Origin: Moraxella sp.
Lineage (GTDB): Bacteria; Pseudomonadota; Gammaproteobacteria; Pseudomonadales; Moraxellaceae
DNA: 64,000 nt
Direction: 5' to 3'
Assembly (NCBI GenBank): GCA_030525825.1
Contig: JAUNDZ010000002.1
Span: 1-64,000, forward strand
The notes under the pieces were generated by a model. That model searched no databases. It was not told where the DNA came from and was given only the letters and a program-made list of their open reading frames with translations. A program made the position numbers and the translations under genes. This document shows, one piece after another, positions 8,520 to 16,480 of this stretch (position 1 is its first letter; each line of letters begins with the position of its first letter).

Positions 8520-9149
8520 ATGGCTTGGACAAGAGAACAAATGGCACAAAGAGCTGCTAAAGAGCTACAAGACGGTTTTTATGTCAATTTGGGCATTGGG
8601 CTGCCAACTTTGGTGGCAAATTATATCCCAGATGGGGTTGATGTGTTTTTGCAGTCCGAAAATGGGCTTTTGGGCATTGGCGAGTTTCCAACCGAAGACA
8701 CCATTGACCCTGACCTGATTAATGCTGGCAAACAAACGGTAACGACCAAAGCAGGGGCGAGCTTTTTTAGCTCATCGCAGTCTTTTGCAATGATAAGGGG
8801 TGGTAAGGTTAATTTGGCGATTTTGGGAGCGATGGAGGTGAGTGAGCAGGGCGACCTTGCCAACTGGATGATTCCTGGTAAGATGGTCAAAGGAATGGGC
8901 GGTGCGATGGACTTGGTGGCAGGCGTGCAACGGGTCATCGTGCTGATGGAACACACTGCCAAAGATGGTTCATTTAAGATTAAGCCTGCTTGCGATTTGC
9001 CCTTGACGGGTAAGGGTGTCGTGCATCGCATTATTACCGACCTTGCGGTGCTGGATATTACCGATAAGGGGCTAAAACTTGTTGAACTTGCCGATGGGGT
9101 GAGTTTTGAGGAAGTGCAGGGCAAGACTGGGGTGGCGATTAGTCAATAA
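8520..9149 (+). CDS. scoB: 3-oxoacid CoA-transferase subunit B
   Basis: A 209-residue beta subunit. [12 protein letters not shown] near residue 47 holds the SENG motif whose glutamate forms the covalent thioester intermediate, followed by [16 protein letters not shown] and the GGAMDLVAG segment. ATG 8520 follows AAGGAG, with only 12 bases from the scoA stop, so the two chains are translated from one mRNA. The pair acts in the cytosol on acetoacetate with succinyl-CoA as the probable donor. Confidence 0.95.
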   Translation: MAWTREQMAQRAAKELQDGFYVNLGIGLPTLVANYIPDGVDVFLQSENGLLGIGEFPTEDTIDPDLINAGKQTVTTKAGASFFSSSQSFAMIRGGKVNLAILGAMEVSEQGDLANWMIPGKMVKGMGGAMDLVAGVQRVIVLMEHTAKDGSFKIKPACDLPLTGKGVVHRIITDLAVLDITDKGLKLVELADGVSFEEVQGKTGVAISQ

Positions 9150-9156
9150 AGGACAA

Positions 9157-9185
9157 AGACCGTTCAAGTCTGACTTGTTCGGTCT
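9157..9185 (+). other. Intercistronic hairpin between scoB and the thiolase gene
   Basis: AGACCG and CGGTCT form the base and CAAG/CTTG the upper stem of a hairpin 7 bases after the scoB stop. No T run follows, so it may act as an mRNA-processing or stability element and not as a full terminator. Confidence 0.45.
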
Positions 9186-9227
9186 AACTAATTTATGGTT
9201 TAACTACTTGATAAATAAGGAAAAATA

Positions 9228-10406
9228 ATGACTGATATTGTGATTGTGTCTGCCAAACGCACCGCCATTGGCTCATTTTTAGGCTCATTGGCAAGCGTGC
9301 CAGCCCCCAAACTTGGGGCGAGTGTCATTGCAGGTGTGCTTGATGAGACTGGGCTGGATAAGTCTTTGGTCAGTGAAGTAATTATGGGCAATGTGCTGAC
9401 CGCAGGTGTGGGGCAAAACCCTGCTCGTCAGTCTGCCATGTTTGCGGGACTGTCAGAGAGCATTCCTGCCACCACCGTCAATGTGGTGTGTGGCTCAGGA
9501 TTAAAGGCGGTGCAGATGGGCGTGCAAGCCATCAAAGCAGGCGATGCATCCATTGTCATTGCTGGTGGTCAAGAGTCGATGTCGCAAAGCCCGCATTTCA
9601 TTCATTTGCGTGATGGCGTCAAGATGGGTAATGGTGTGCTGACCGATTCGATGGTGGCGGACGGCTTGACCGATGTGTACAATGGCTACCACATGGGCAT
9701 CACCGCCGAAAATGTCGCCGAAAAATTAGACATCGACCGTGCCGCCCAAGATGAATTTGCTGCAAGCTCACAAGCCAAAGCCGCCAAAGCCCAAGCGGAT
9801 GGCAAATTCGTCAGCCAAATCGTCCCTATATCCGTACCACAGCGAAAGGGCGAGCCTGTGGTCGTGGACAAGGACGAGTACATTAAGCCTAACACCACTC
9901 TTGAAGGGCTTACCAAGCTCAAACCTGCCTTTAAAAAAGATGGCACAGTTACCGCTGGCAACGCATCGGGGCTAAACGACGGAGCGGCAGCGGTGCTACT
10001 CATGGGAGCAGACACCGCCAAATCATTGGGTCTGACCCCCTTGGTTAAGGTGGTGGCGTATGCGGTAACAGGCATCGACCCTGCCGTGATGGGGCTTGGT
10101 CCTGTGGGGGCGGTACAGCAGGTGCTGGACAAGGCAGGTTGGTCGCTTGATGAGGTGGATTTGATTGAGGCAAATGAAGCCTTTGCTGCACAGGCATTGG
10201 GTGTTGCCAAAGAGCTTGGACTTGATGAAAACAAGGTCAATGTCAATGGCGGAGCGATTGCCCTAGGTCATCCCATCGGAGCATCAGGCTGCCGCATTTT
10301 GGTAACGCTTGTTCACGAGCTTGTCGCCCAAAACAAACAAAAAGGCATTGCTACACTTTGCGTTGGTGGTGGCATGGGGCTTGCCATTGCGGTTGAGCGG
10401 GTGTAA
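9228..10406 (+). CDS. atoB: Acetyl-CoA C-acetyltransferase (thiolase)
   Basis: A 392-residue thiolase. The nucleophilic cysteine is in NVVCGSGLKAVQMG near residue 88, the NEAFAAQALG motif holds the CoA-contacting histidine/asparagine region near residue 317, and the C-terminal block has GHPIGASGCRI (catalytic His) and CVGGGMG (second Cys). It cleaves acetoacetyl-CoA to two acetyl-CoA or runs the condensation backward. ATG 9228 follows AAGGAAAAA. It lies 78 bases after scoB in the same direction and completes acetoacetate use. Confidence 0.95.
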   Translation: MTDIVIVSAKRTAIGSFLGSLASVPAPKLGASVIAGVLDETGLDKSLVSEVIMGNVLTAGVGQNPARQSAMFAGLSESIPATTVNVVCGSGLKAVQMGVQAIKAGDASIVIAGGQESMSQSPHFIHLRDGVKMGNGVLTDSMVADGLTDVYNGYHMGITAENVAEKLDIDRAAQDEFAASSQAKAAKAQADGKFVSQIVPISVPQRKGEPVVVDKDEYIKPNTTLEGLTKLKPAFKKDGTVTAGNASGLNDGAAAVLLMGADTAKSLGLTPLVKVVAYAVTGIDPAVMGLGPVGAVQQVLDKAGWSLDEVDLIEANEAFAAQALGVAKELGLDENKVNVNGGAIALGHPIGASGCRILVTLVHELVAQNKQKGIATLCVGGGMGLAIAVERV

Positions 10407-10461
10407 ATTATTTCGTCGCCTCAATGGTTTAGCCAAGACATTTGCTTGTAGTTAAACTTAA

Positions 10462-10493
10462 CAAAAAACCGTTCTCTAGCGAACGGTTTTTTG
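10462..10493. terminator. Bidirectional terminator between atoB and the small lipoprotein gene
   Basis: AAAAAACCGTTC and GAACGGTTTTTT form a perfect stem across a 6-base loop. The flanking A and T runs make it work for both convergent genes. Confidence 0.9.
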
Positions 10494-10507
10494 TCTTTAA
10501 TGAGTGA

Positions 10508-10825
10508 TTAGCTGCACTGCTTTTTGTTGTAGATGTCTGTAAGTTTGGCTTGACGCTCTTTGGCGGCATCAATTGCCTCTTCGGTGTTGGCATAGGTGGC
10601 AAAAAGGGCTGGGATGAAGAATAAAGCAGCAGCGACATTCTTGCCAGTTACTTTGCGTTCATCGCGAGCTTCTTGCTCAAACTTTTTTGCCGCAGCAATT
10701 TCTGACTTCAATTGAGAGCAGCTTAGTTGGTGGTCATTGATTTTGGTAGTTTCGACAACATGCGGTGTAGCACATGCAGAAAGAATTGCAGTAATACCTA
10801 CAACAGCCATAATTTTTAGTTTCAT
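10508..10825 (-). CDS. Small predicted lipoprotein
   Basis: This 105-residue protein starts with a lipoprotein signal peptide ending in ILSAC (lipid-anchored Cys18). The mature part has charged helical stretches on both sides of a hydrophobic segment (NVAAALFFIPALFATYA, about residues 64-80) and ends in two lysines and a cysteine. The pattern is seen in short envelope lipoproteins of Moraxellaceae of unknown role. AAGGAAATCC precedes the ATG at 10825. No function can be assigned. Confidence 0.8.
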   Translation of the reverse strand: MKLKIMAVVGITAILSACATPHVVETTKINDHQLSCSQLKSEIAAAKKFEQEARDERKVTGKNVAAALFFIPALFATYANTEEAIDAAKERQAKLTDIYNKKQCS

Positions 10826-10919
10826 TGGATTTCCTTGTGTATGATTATTGGTTGCACTACTGATAAATTATAAATTTAATATACCAGTAGTCTAACTATA
10901 CATCAACTTACAAAAATGT

Positions 10920-11045
10920 CAATATTTTGCTAAAAAATTAATTTATGTGATAATTATTGGTATTATTTGTTTGTCGATATTTTTGGTGGTGTTTGCAGGG
11001 GGTGTTACAGCAATTTTGGCTAAATTTATCCTAACAAAATCCTAA
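10920..11045 (+). pseudogene. Degenerate C-terminal copy of the downstream small membrane protein
   Basis: One plus-strand frame ends in AGGVTAILAKFILTKS followed by TAA, which mirrors the end of the intact neighbour (LGGLLSTILAKFLLPKS then TAA). Hydrophobic residues continue upstream for about 40 codons, then similarity fades, and no start codon with a ribosome-binding site is evident. It looks like the tail of a tandem paralogue whose front has been lost. Confidence 0.6.
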
Positions 11046-11057
11046 AAGGAAAATTTT

Positions 11058-11468
11058 ATGAATAACAATAATAAAGACAAATACCCAACCTTAAAAGTCA
11101 TCACGCTTTATCCATTGCTGGGCGGTGTTATCTATTGTGCCATTGTTTTATCAATAATGTACCCGATGATATTAAGTAAGGGTGTTAAATTTTCATTAGA
11201 GTATTTTTATTTTCATTTAATGGGATTTTCTTTTATTGGTTTTATCTTAAATTTAATTATCAGTTTTATTTTTATTATTCTTAAAATTAAAACCATCAAT
11301 AAAAATTATGCTAAAATTTTTGGTATAGGTTTTGTGGTTTACTGTTTGTCAAGTTTTAGATTTTTTTATCCCAATATGATACCGAATATTGCATTTGTTC
11401 TTGTTTGTGGTTTGCTAGGTGGCTTGTTATCAACCATTTTAGCCAAATTTCTCCTACCCAAATCCTAA
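11058..11468 (+). CDS. Small four-helix membrane protein, unknown function
   Basis: A 136-residue protein with four predicted membrane segments (about residues 13-33, 48-73, 87-103 and 112-132) and a KS C-terminus. AAAGGAAAATTTT precedes ATG 11058. The gene is strongly A+T-rich compared with the neighbouring atoB and ettA genes, and a decayed copy of its end lies just upstream. No family was recognised. The duplication suggests a locus where tandem copies arise and are lost. Confidence 0.7.
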   Translation: MNNNNKDKYPTLKVITLYPLLGGVIYCAIVLSIMYPMILSKGVKFSLEYFYFHLMGFSFIGFILNLIISFIFIILKIKTINKNYAKIFGIGFVVYCLSSFRFFYPNMIPNIAFVLVCGLLGGLLSTILAKFLLPKS

Positions 11469-11565
11469 AATAAAACACCTTGCCCAATTGCCAAAATAAT
11501 GCGATAATAATCAGTTAAATTCCCCCTTTTATTTTATAATTTTTCTTTTTAAATCAAGGATTTAT

Positions 11566-13227
11566 ATGGCTCAATACATCTACACGATGAACAAAGTCTC
11601 TAAAATCATTCCGCCTAAGCGTGAGATTTTAAAGGACATTTCACTCTCCTTTTTCCCAGGTGCTAAAATTGGCGTACTGGGTCTAAATGGTGCGGGCAAA
11701 TCCACCCTACTACGCATTATGGCAGGTGTGGACACCGAATACAATGGCGAGGCACGCCCCCAAGCTGGCATTAAGGTGGGCTACTTGCCCCAAGAACCCC
11801 AGCTTGACCCCAATAAAACCGTGCGTGAAAATGTGGAAGATGGCGTGCGTGAAGCCCTAGACGCCCTTGACCGCCTAAACCAAATCTATGCCGAGTATGC
11901 CGAGCCTGACGCTGATTTTGATAAGCTCGCCGCCGAGCAGGGCAAAATGGAGGACATCATTCAGGCGTGGGACGCTCACAACCTAAACACCCAGCTTGAA
12001 AAAGCCGCCGATGCCCTACGCCTACCACCTTGGGACGCCGATGTCTCCAAATTATCAGGGGGCGAAAAACGCCGTGTCGCCCTGTGCCGTCTGCTACTGT
12101 CCAAGCCTGATATGCTCCTACTTGACGAGCCGACCAACCACCTTGATGCCGAGAGCGTGGCGTGGCTGGAAAGATTTTTAAAGGACTATTCTGGCACGAT
12201 TGTGGCGATTACCCACGATAGATATTTTCTGGACAATGTCGCCGAGTGGATTTTGGAGCTGGACCGTGGCTATGGCTACCCCTATCAAGGCAACTACACC
12301 GAGTGGCTAGAGCAAAAAAATAAACGCCTAGAACAAGAGCAAAAGCAAGAAGAAGCCTTTGCCAAAGCCTTAAAACAAGAGCTTGAATGGGTACGCAAAA
12401 ACCAAAAAGGTCAGCAAGCCAAATCCAAATCTCGCCTAGAACGCTTTGAAGAGATGAACTCTCGTGAGTTTCAACAGCGAAATGAGACAGCAGAAATCTA
12501 CATTCCACCAGGACCAAGACTTGGCAACAAAGTCATTGAAGTTAAAAACATCTCCAAATCCTTTGGCGACCGTCTTTTGTACGAAAACCTATCGTTCACC
12601 GTACCACCAATGGCAATCGTCGGCATTGTCGGGCCCAACGGGGCGGGTAAAACCACGCTGTTTAATATGATTACAGGCAAAGACACGCCCGATACAGGCA
12701 CGGTAGAAGTGGGTGAGAGCGTGAAAGTCGCCTATGTGGGACAGGTGCGTGATAACCTTGACGACAAAAAAACGGTGTGGGAAGAAGTCTCGGACGGTCT
12801 TGATATGATTACGGTCGGTGAGTACACCACGCCAAGCCGTGCCTATATCGGCCGCTTTAACTTTAAAGGTCAAGACCAGCAAAAACTTGTCGGCAACTTA
12901 TCAGGCGGTGAACGCAATCGCTTACAGCTTGCTAAGACCTTAAAACAAGGGGCGAATGTGATTTTGCTTGACGAGCCGTCCAACGACCTAGATGTGGAGA
13001 CCTTGCGTGCCTTAGAAGATGCCATTGAAGTCTTCCCTGGCACGGTAATGGTTGTCTCGCACGACCGCTGGTTCTTAGACCGTATTTGTACGCATATTTT
13101 GTCGTTTGAAAATGAACAGCCTGAATTTTTTGACGGCAACTACACCGAATACGAAAAATGGCGTAAAGAGCGACTGGGAGCAGATGCCACACCTAAGCGT
13201 ATGAAGTATAAGAAGATTGGGGGGTAA
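11566..13227 (+). CDS. ettA: Energy-dependent translational throttle protein EttA (ABC-F)
   Basis: A 553-residue soluble ABC-F protein with two ATPase domains. Domain 1 has GLNGAGKST near residue 40 and LSGGEKRR with LLDEPTNHLD; domain 2 has GPNGAGKTT near residue 355 and LSGGERNR with LLDEPSNDLD. Between them lies the EttA-type arm/linker rich in K, E and Q. The family binds the ribosomal E site and gates entry into elongation according to ATP/ADP ratio. Length and the start MAQYIYTMNKVSKI match EttA. AAGGATTTAT precedes ATG 11566. Confidence 0.96.
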   Translation: MAQYIYTMNKVSKIIPPKREILKDISLSFFPGAKIGVLGLNGAGKSTLLRIMAGVDTEYNGEARPQAGIKVGYLPQEPQLDPNKTVRENVEDGVREALDALDRLNQIYAEYAEPDADFDKLAAEQGKMEDIIQAWDAHNLNTQLEKAADALRLPPWDADVSKLSGGEKRRVALCRLLLSKPDMLLLDEPTNHLDAESVAWLERFLKDYSGTIVAITHDRYFLDNVAEWILELDRGYGYPYQGNYTEWLEQKNKRLEQEQKQEEAFAKALKQELEWVRKNQKGQQAKSKSRLERFEEMNSREFQQRNETAEIYIPPGPRLGNKVIEVKNISKSFGDRLLYENLSFTVPPMAIVGIVGPNGAGKTTLFNMITGKDTPDTGTVEVGESVKVAYVGQVRDNLDDKKTVWEEVSDGLDMITVGEYTTPSRAYIGRFNFKGQDQQKLVGNLSGGERNRLQLAKTLKQGANVILLDEPSNDLDVETLRALEDAIEVFPGTVMVVSHDRWFLDRICTHILSFENEQPEFFDGNYTEYEKWRKERLGADATPKRMKYKKIGG

Positions 13228-13240
13228 TCCCAACTTATAT

Positions 13241-13274
13241 AAAAAAAGCGTACCATGATTGGTGCGCTTTTTTG
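13241..13274 (+). terminator. Terminator after ettA
   Basis: AAAAAAAGCG-ACC pairs with GGT-CGCTTTTTT across ATGATT, 14 bases after the ettA stop. Confidence 0.85.
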
Positions 13275-13312
13275 GTTTGAAAATCTATAATTAAATATGA
13301 CGATGGACAAGC

Positions 13313-13753
13313 ATGATTGTATTTTGGTTGTTGATAAAATATTTGTTCATTTTGGCATTGCTATTCACGCCATTGATTGGGTTTTGGGCTAAAGGTCGTC
13401 TGGGATTGCAATGGTGGCACATTTTTATGCTGACTTCATTGGTGGCTTACCTGCTCATCGTGCTTGGTGCGTTGGCAACAGGTTGGTATGCTGATGCGGT
13501 TTTACAAAGTTATGATTTAAATGGCGATGGTATGTTTAGCGGCGATGAATTAACACCAGAACAAGATAAAGCCATGCAACAGGTGGTGCGTGATGCAGGC
13601 AGAACATTTGCCCCTATCGTAGGCTTGTATTTGCACCATTGGGTGTGTTGTTGGGCTTTGTGGGTTTGTAGTATAATGGTAGGGCTATGGCAAAGGATAA
13701 TCAATAACCAAGTAGACCAATCACCCAATAAAAAACGACACCTTAACTATTAA
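13313..13753 (+). CDS. Small membrane protein with a single EF-hand loop
   Basis: A 146-residue protein with two N-terminal membrane segments (about residues 4-25 and 35-57), a hydrophilic loop, and a third segment (about 102-127). The loop holds a textbook calcium-binding EF-hand: Asp68, Asn70, Asp72, Gly73, a hydrophobic residue at loop position 8 (Phe75), and Glu79 at position 12. This spacing fits the canonical 12-residue loop exactly. Function is unknown; a calcium-responsive envelope protein is the simplest reading. No strong ribosome-binding site is seen before ATG 13313. Confidence 0.75.
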   Translation: MIVFWLLIKYLFILALLFTPLIGFWAKGRLGLQWWHIFMLTSLVAYLLIVLGALATGWYADAVLQSYDLNGDGMFSGDELTPEQDKAMQQVVRDAGRTFAPIVGLYLHHWVCCWALWVCSIMVGLWQRIINNQVDQSPNKKRHLNY

Positions 13754-13767
13754 GATGTCGTTTTTTA
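13730..13767. terminator. Bidirectional terminator between the EF-hand gene and the channel-like gene
   Basis: AAAAAACGACA and TGTCGTTTTTT pair, with an inner CTT/AAG extension. The stem overlaps the end of the EF-hand gene and serves both convergent genes. Confidence 0.85.
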
Positions 13768-13779
13768 TTGAACAAGAGA

Positions 13780-15283
13780 TTAAAAGCGTGGGTCGTTATC
13801 TTGCACATCTTTTGGTAAGATGACTTTATTATCAGCTTCGCTTTCTGCTTTGTCTTGGATACGCTTTAATAGGCGTGCTGCCGCTTCACGACCACCCAGA
13901 CCAAAGGCGAGGGCGAAGGCGATGGCAACCGCACCAAGCGTTAAGCCAAAGGCAAGGTTTACGATGCTGTCAGCGATGCCCATCGCTTTTAGACCCATCG
14001 CCAGTACCAAGCCCATGATCAGCACACGCACAATGTTTGCTAAAAAGCGGCTGCCTTGCTCAGAGCGTTCTACAACCCCTGCGATGATGTTCGCCAGCCA
14101 AAAACCAATGGTTAGGATAATAGCACCCAAGATGATTTGACCGCCAAATGCGACAAACATCGTGATGATGCCGCTTAGCTGTTCAAAGCCCAGTAGGTCG
14201 GCTGCGGCAATGGCGGCAAACAGCATGGCAAAGAACAAGATGGCACAGCCAACCAAATCAGAGACTTTTTTGTCGCCTAGGGCACTTTGTAGTCCCAGCT
14301 TGGCGGAGATGGCGTCAATCTGGGTATTTGCCAAGATGCCCTTGACGATGCTTGCAAGCATACGCACCACAAAATAAGTAACCACCAAAATCGCCGCTGC
14401 TGTGAACACGCTTGGCAAAGCCTCCAAAATCTTGTTAAGCATATTGGTGGCAGGGCGTGAGATGGATTCTACTTTTAGGGCGTCCAAAGCAGCGATGGTG
14501 AATGGCACGATGACGAGCATGAATGACATCGACCCTGCGATGGCAGGCAGGCTGTTTTGTTCGCTGATGCCTTTTGCTTGCCAGTGCTTGAATGTTTAGC
14601 CCTGAGACGATGTTACTGACGATGCTACGCACTGCCTTTGCCACAATAAAGCCGACAAAAAACACGAACGCTGCCATCATGGCGTTTGGAATGAAATTAA
14701 AAGTCTTATCAATCATGTTGGTGAGTGGTGTAAACAGACCATTCAATCCCAAGCGACCCAGCACCATTGTCAGCACCATCAACAAAATAAACCAATAAAC
14801 AATGTCTGCAATCGCACCGCTCATGGGTCTAACCCCAGCATCGTGCGACAGGCGTTCATCGAGGCTTGTTTTGGACAGGGCGGTCAATACCACATTTTTG
14901 GCGATGGCAGCCACCACCCAGCCGATAAAGCCAATACCGATGGCGATGAGTAGATTTGGCAGCAGTAATAACACTTGGTTAATCATGTTGGCAAAAGGGG
15001 TGGAGATGGCAGTAAGATTCAGTTGATTGAGAGCTCCTGATAGCCCCATAAGCAGCACGAACCAAAACACTACTTTGCTAATAAGACTGCTTAGGTCGTA
15101 ATGATGCCCTGTGGATTGCCCCATGTGTTCGTTTAATCTGAATCTTGCCAAGCCTTTTTTGGTGAATGATGCCAAAATCAGTGCGGCAATCCAGCCGAGA
15201 ATAAAAATTAAAATCGCCCCAATGACAGAGCCAATCGGGCTTTGTAGGTATTGGTTGAATACCGCAAAATTCGTGTATTCCAT
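13780..15283 (-). pseudogene. TM_helix-repeat (mechanosensitive-channel-like) protein gene, frameshifted
   Basis: Two minus-strand frames make one protein. The first part runs from ATG 15283 (MEYTNFAVF, preceded by GGAG) to about 14575, the second from there to 13780. The frames join at a run of four T on the plus strand (14572-14575), read as AAAA on the coding strand; removing one A gives QALASKGISEQ and a continuous product of about 500 residues. The product has at least four repeats of the type NMI-x-x-hydrophobic-LP-helix, resembling the conserved TM_helix unit of small-conductance mechanosensitive channel-like proteins. As written it encodes a truncated protein of about 270 residues ending in basic frameshift sequence. 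A sequencing error or a recent mutation are both possible. Confidence 0.8.
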
Positions 15284-15558
15284 GAGCCGCTCCAAAGTAT
15301 GCCTGCACGCACCATGATTTTGATGATTCAATGGACAGGCGTGATGTGATAAAAGATAATTTTGGCAAATTGTATCATTAAAATGCACGAGAGTTTAGGA
15401 ATAGATAATCTTTGCTTACAATCTTAACAAATACCATACATTCATCGCTGATTTATTGTGTGAAAACATGGCGAAAAGGCGTATTTTTTGGTATCATGAT
15501 GCGTCAGGGCAAACCGCCTACCGAATCCATCCATCATTGATATTGATTGAGTAATTTT

Positions 15559-16398
15559 ATGAAAAAACAAACCCTACTTGCTGCCAGCATGATGGCAGTA
15601 TTGGCATTGACAGGCTGCAACAAAGACAAAGTAGAAACAGCTGCCGCAGGCGAGACCAAAGCCGCCGAAAAATCAACCGTCGTTACTGACAAAAGCACCG
15701 AAACCCAAAAAATCAGCTACATCATCGGCTATGAACAAGGTCAAAACCTAAAAAACATGACCGAGCAAACAGGCGAGAAGCTGGACATTGAGATTTATAA
15801 TAAAGCGGTTGCTGATGCTGTTGCAGGCAAAGAAAGTGCCTTGACCGATGAGCAAATCGAAGCGGTGGGCAAAGCCTACGAGGAACGCAAGCTAAAAGAA
15901 GCCCAAGATAAAGCGGTAAAGAACAAAGCAGACGGTGAAAAATTCTTGGCTGAGAATGCCACCAAAGAAGGCGTAAAAACCACCGCATCAGGACTACAAT
16001 ATAAGGTCATTACCGAAGGTACAGGACCGACGCCAAAAGCAACCGATACCGTGATTGTGAATTATGAAGGTAAGCTGATTGATGGCAAGGTGTTTGACTC
16101 ATCTTATGAGCGTGGTATGCCAGCACAGTTTAAGGTCAATGAAGTCATAAAGGGCTGGACAGAAGGCTTGCAGCTGATGAAAAAAGGCTCAAAATATGAG
16201 CTGTATGTACCATCAGAGCTTGCTTATGGCGAAGCGGGCAATCCTGCGATTGAGCCAAACAGCGTGCTGATTTTTACCGTTGAGCTGCTGGACGATGCAC
16301 AAGCAAAAGCCGCCATCGAAAAAGCCCAACAACAAATGGCAGCCGCTCACGCAGGTGCTGAGCAGCCAGCACAACAACCAAAAGAGCAGGCAAAATAA
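15559..16398 (+). CDS. FKBP-type peptidyl-prolyl isomerase lipoprotein
   Basis: A 279-residue envelope protein. The signal peptide ends in ALTGC, giving lipidated Cys20. A dimerisation-type N-terminal domain (about residues 50-125, with SYIIGYEQGQNLK) precedes a complete FKBP domain (about 140-245) with VNYEGKLIDGKVFDSSYERG, VIKGWTEGLQLMKKGSKYELYVPSELAYG and FTVELL. The tail is Ala/Gln-rich. The layout matches FkpA/Mip proteins, which assist folding of exported proteins. ATG 15559 is preferred over an in-frame TTG four codons earlier because it gives a normal signal peptide. Confidence 0.93.
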   Translation: MKKQTLLAASMMAVLALTGCNKDKVETAAAGETKAAEKSTVVTDKSTETQKISYIIGYEQGQNLKNMTEQTGEKLDIEIYNKAVADAVAGKESALTDEQIEAVGKAYEERKLKEAQDKAVKNKADGEKFLAENATKEGVKTTASGLQYKVITEGTGPTPKATDTVIVNYEGKLIDGKVFDSSYERGMPAQFKVNEVIKGWTEGLQLMKKGSKYELYVPSELAYGEAGNPAIEPNSVLIFTVELLDDAQAKAAIEKAQQQMAAAHAGAEQPAQQPKEQAK

Positions 16399-16422
16399 TT
16401 CTTGTTAAGCATTTGATTAGAC

Positions 16423-16456
16423 AAAACCCCTTGAAAGTGATTTTCAAGGGGTTTTT
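16423..16456. terminator. Bidirectional terminator after the FKBP gene
   Basis: AAAACCCCTTGAAA and TTTCAAGGGGTTTTT form a long near-perfect stem 25 bases after the stop. It lies just beyond the end of the opposing MFS gene and can serve both. Confidence 0.9.
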
Positions 16457-16480
16457 GTTTTGGCTGATGGATAATGGATA

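Noticed and set aside
13820..15317. Several long plus-strand frames opposite the channel-like gene
   Set aside because: They mirror the low-stop codon content of the membrane-protein gene and lack start signals and family patterns.
15468..15554. Open frame of 28 codons just before the FKBP gene
   Set aside because: No ribosome-binding site, no recognisable pattern and a length expected by chance.
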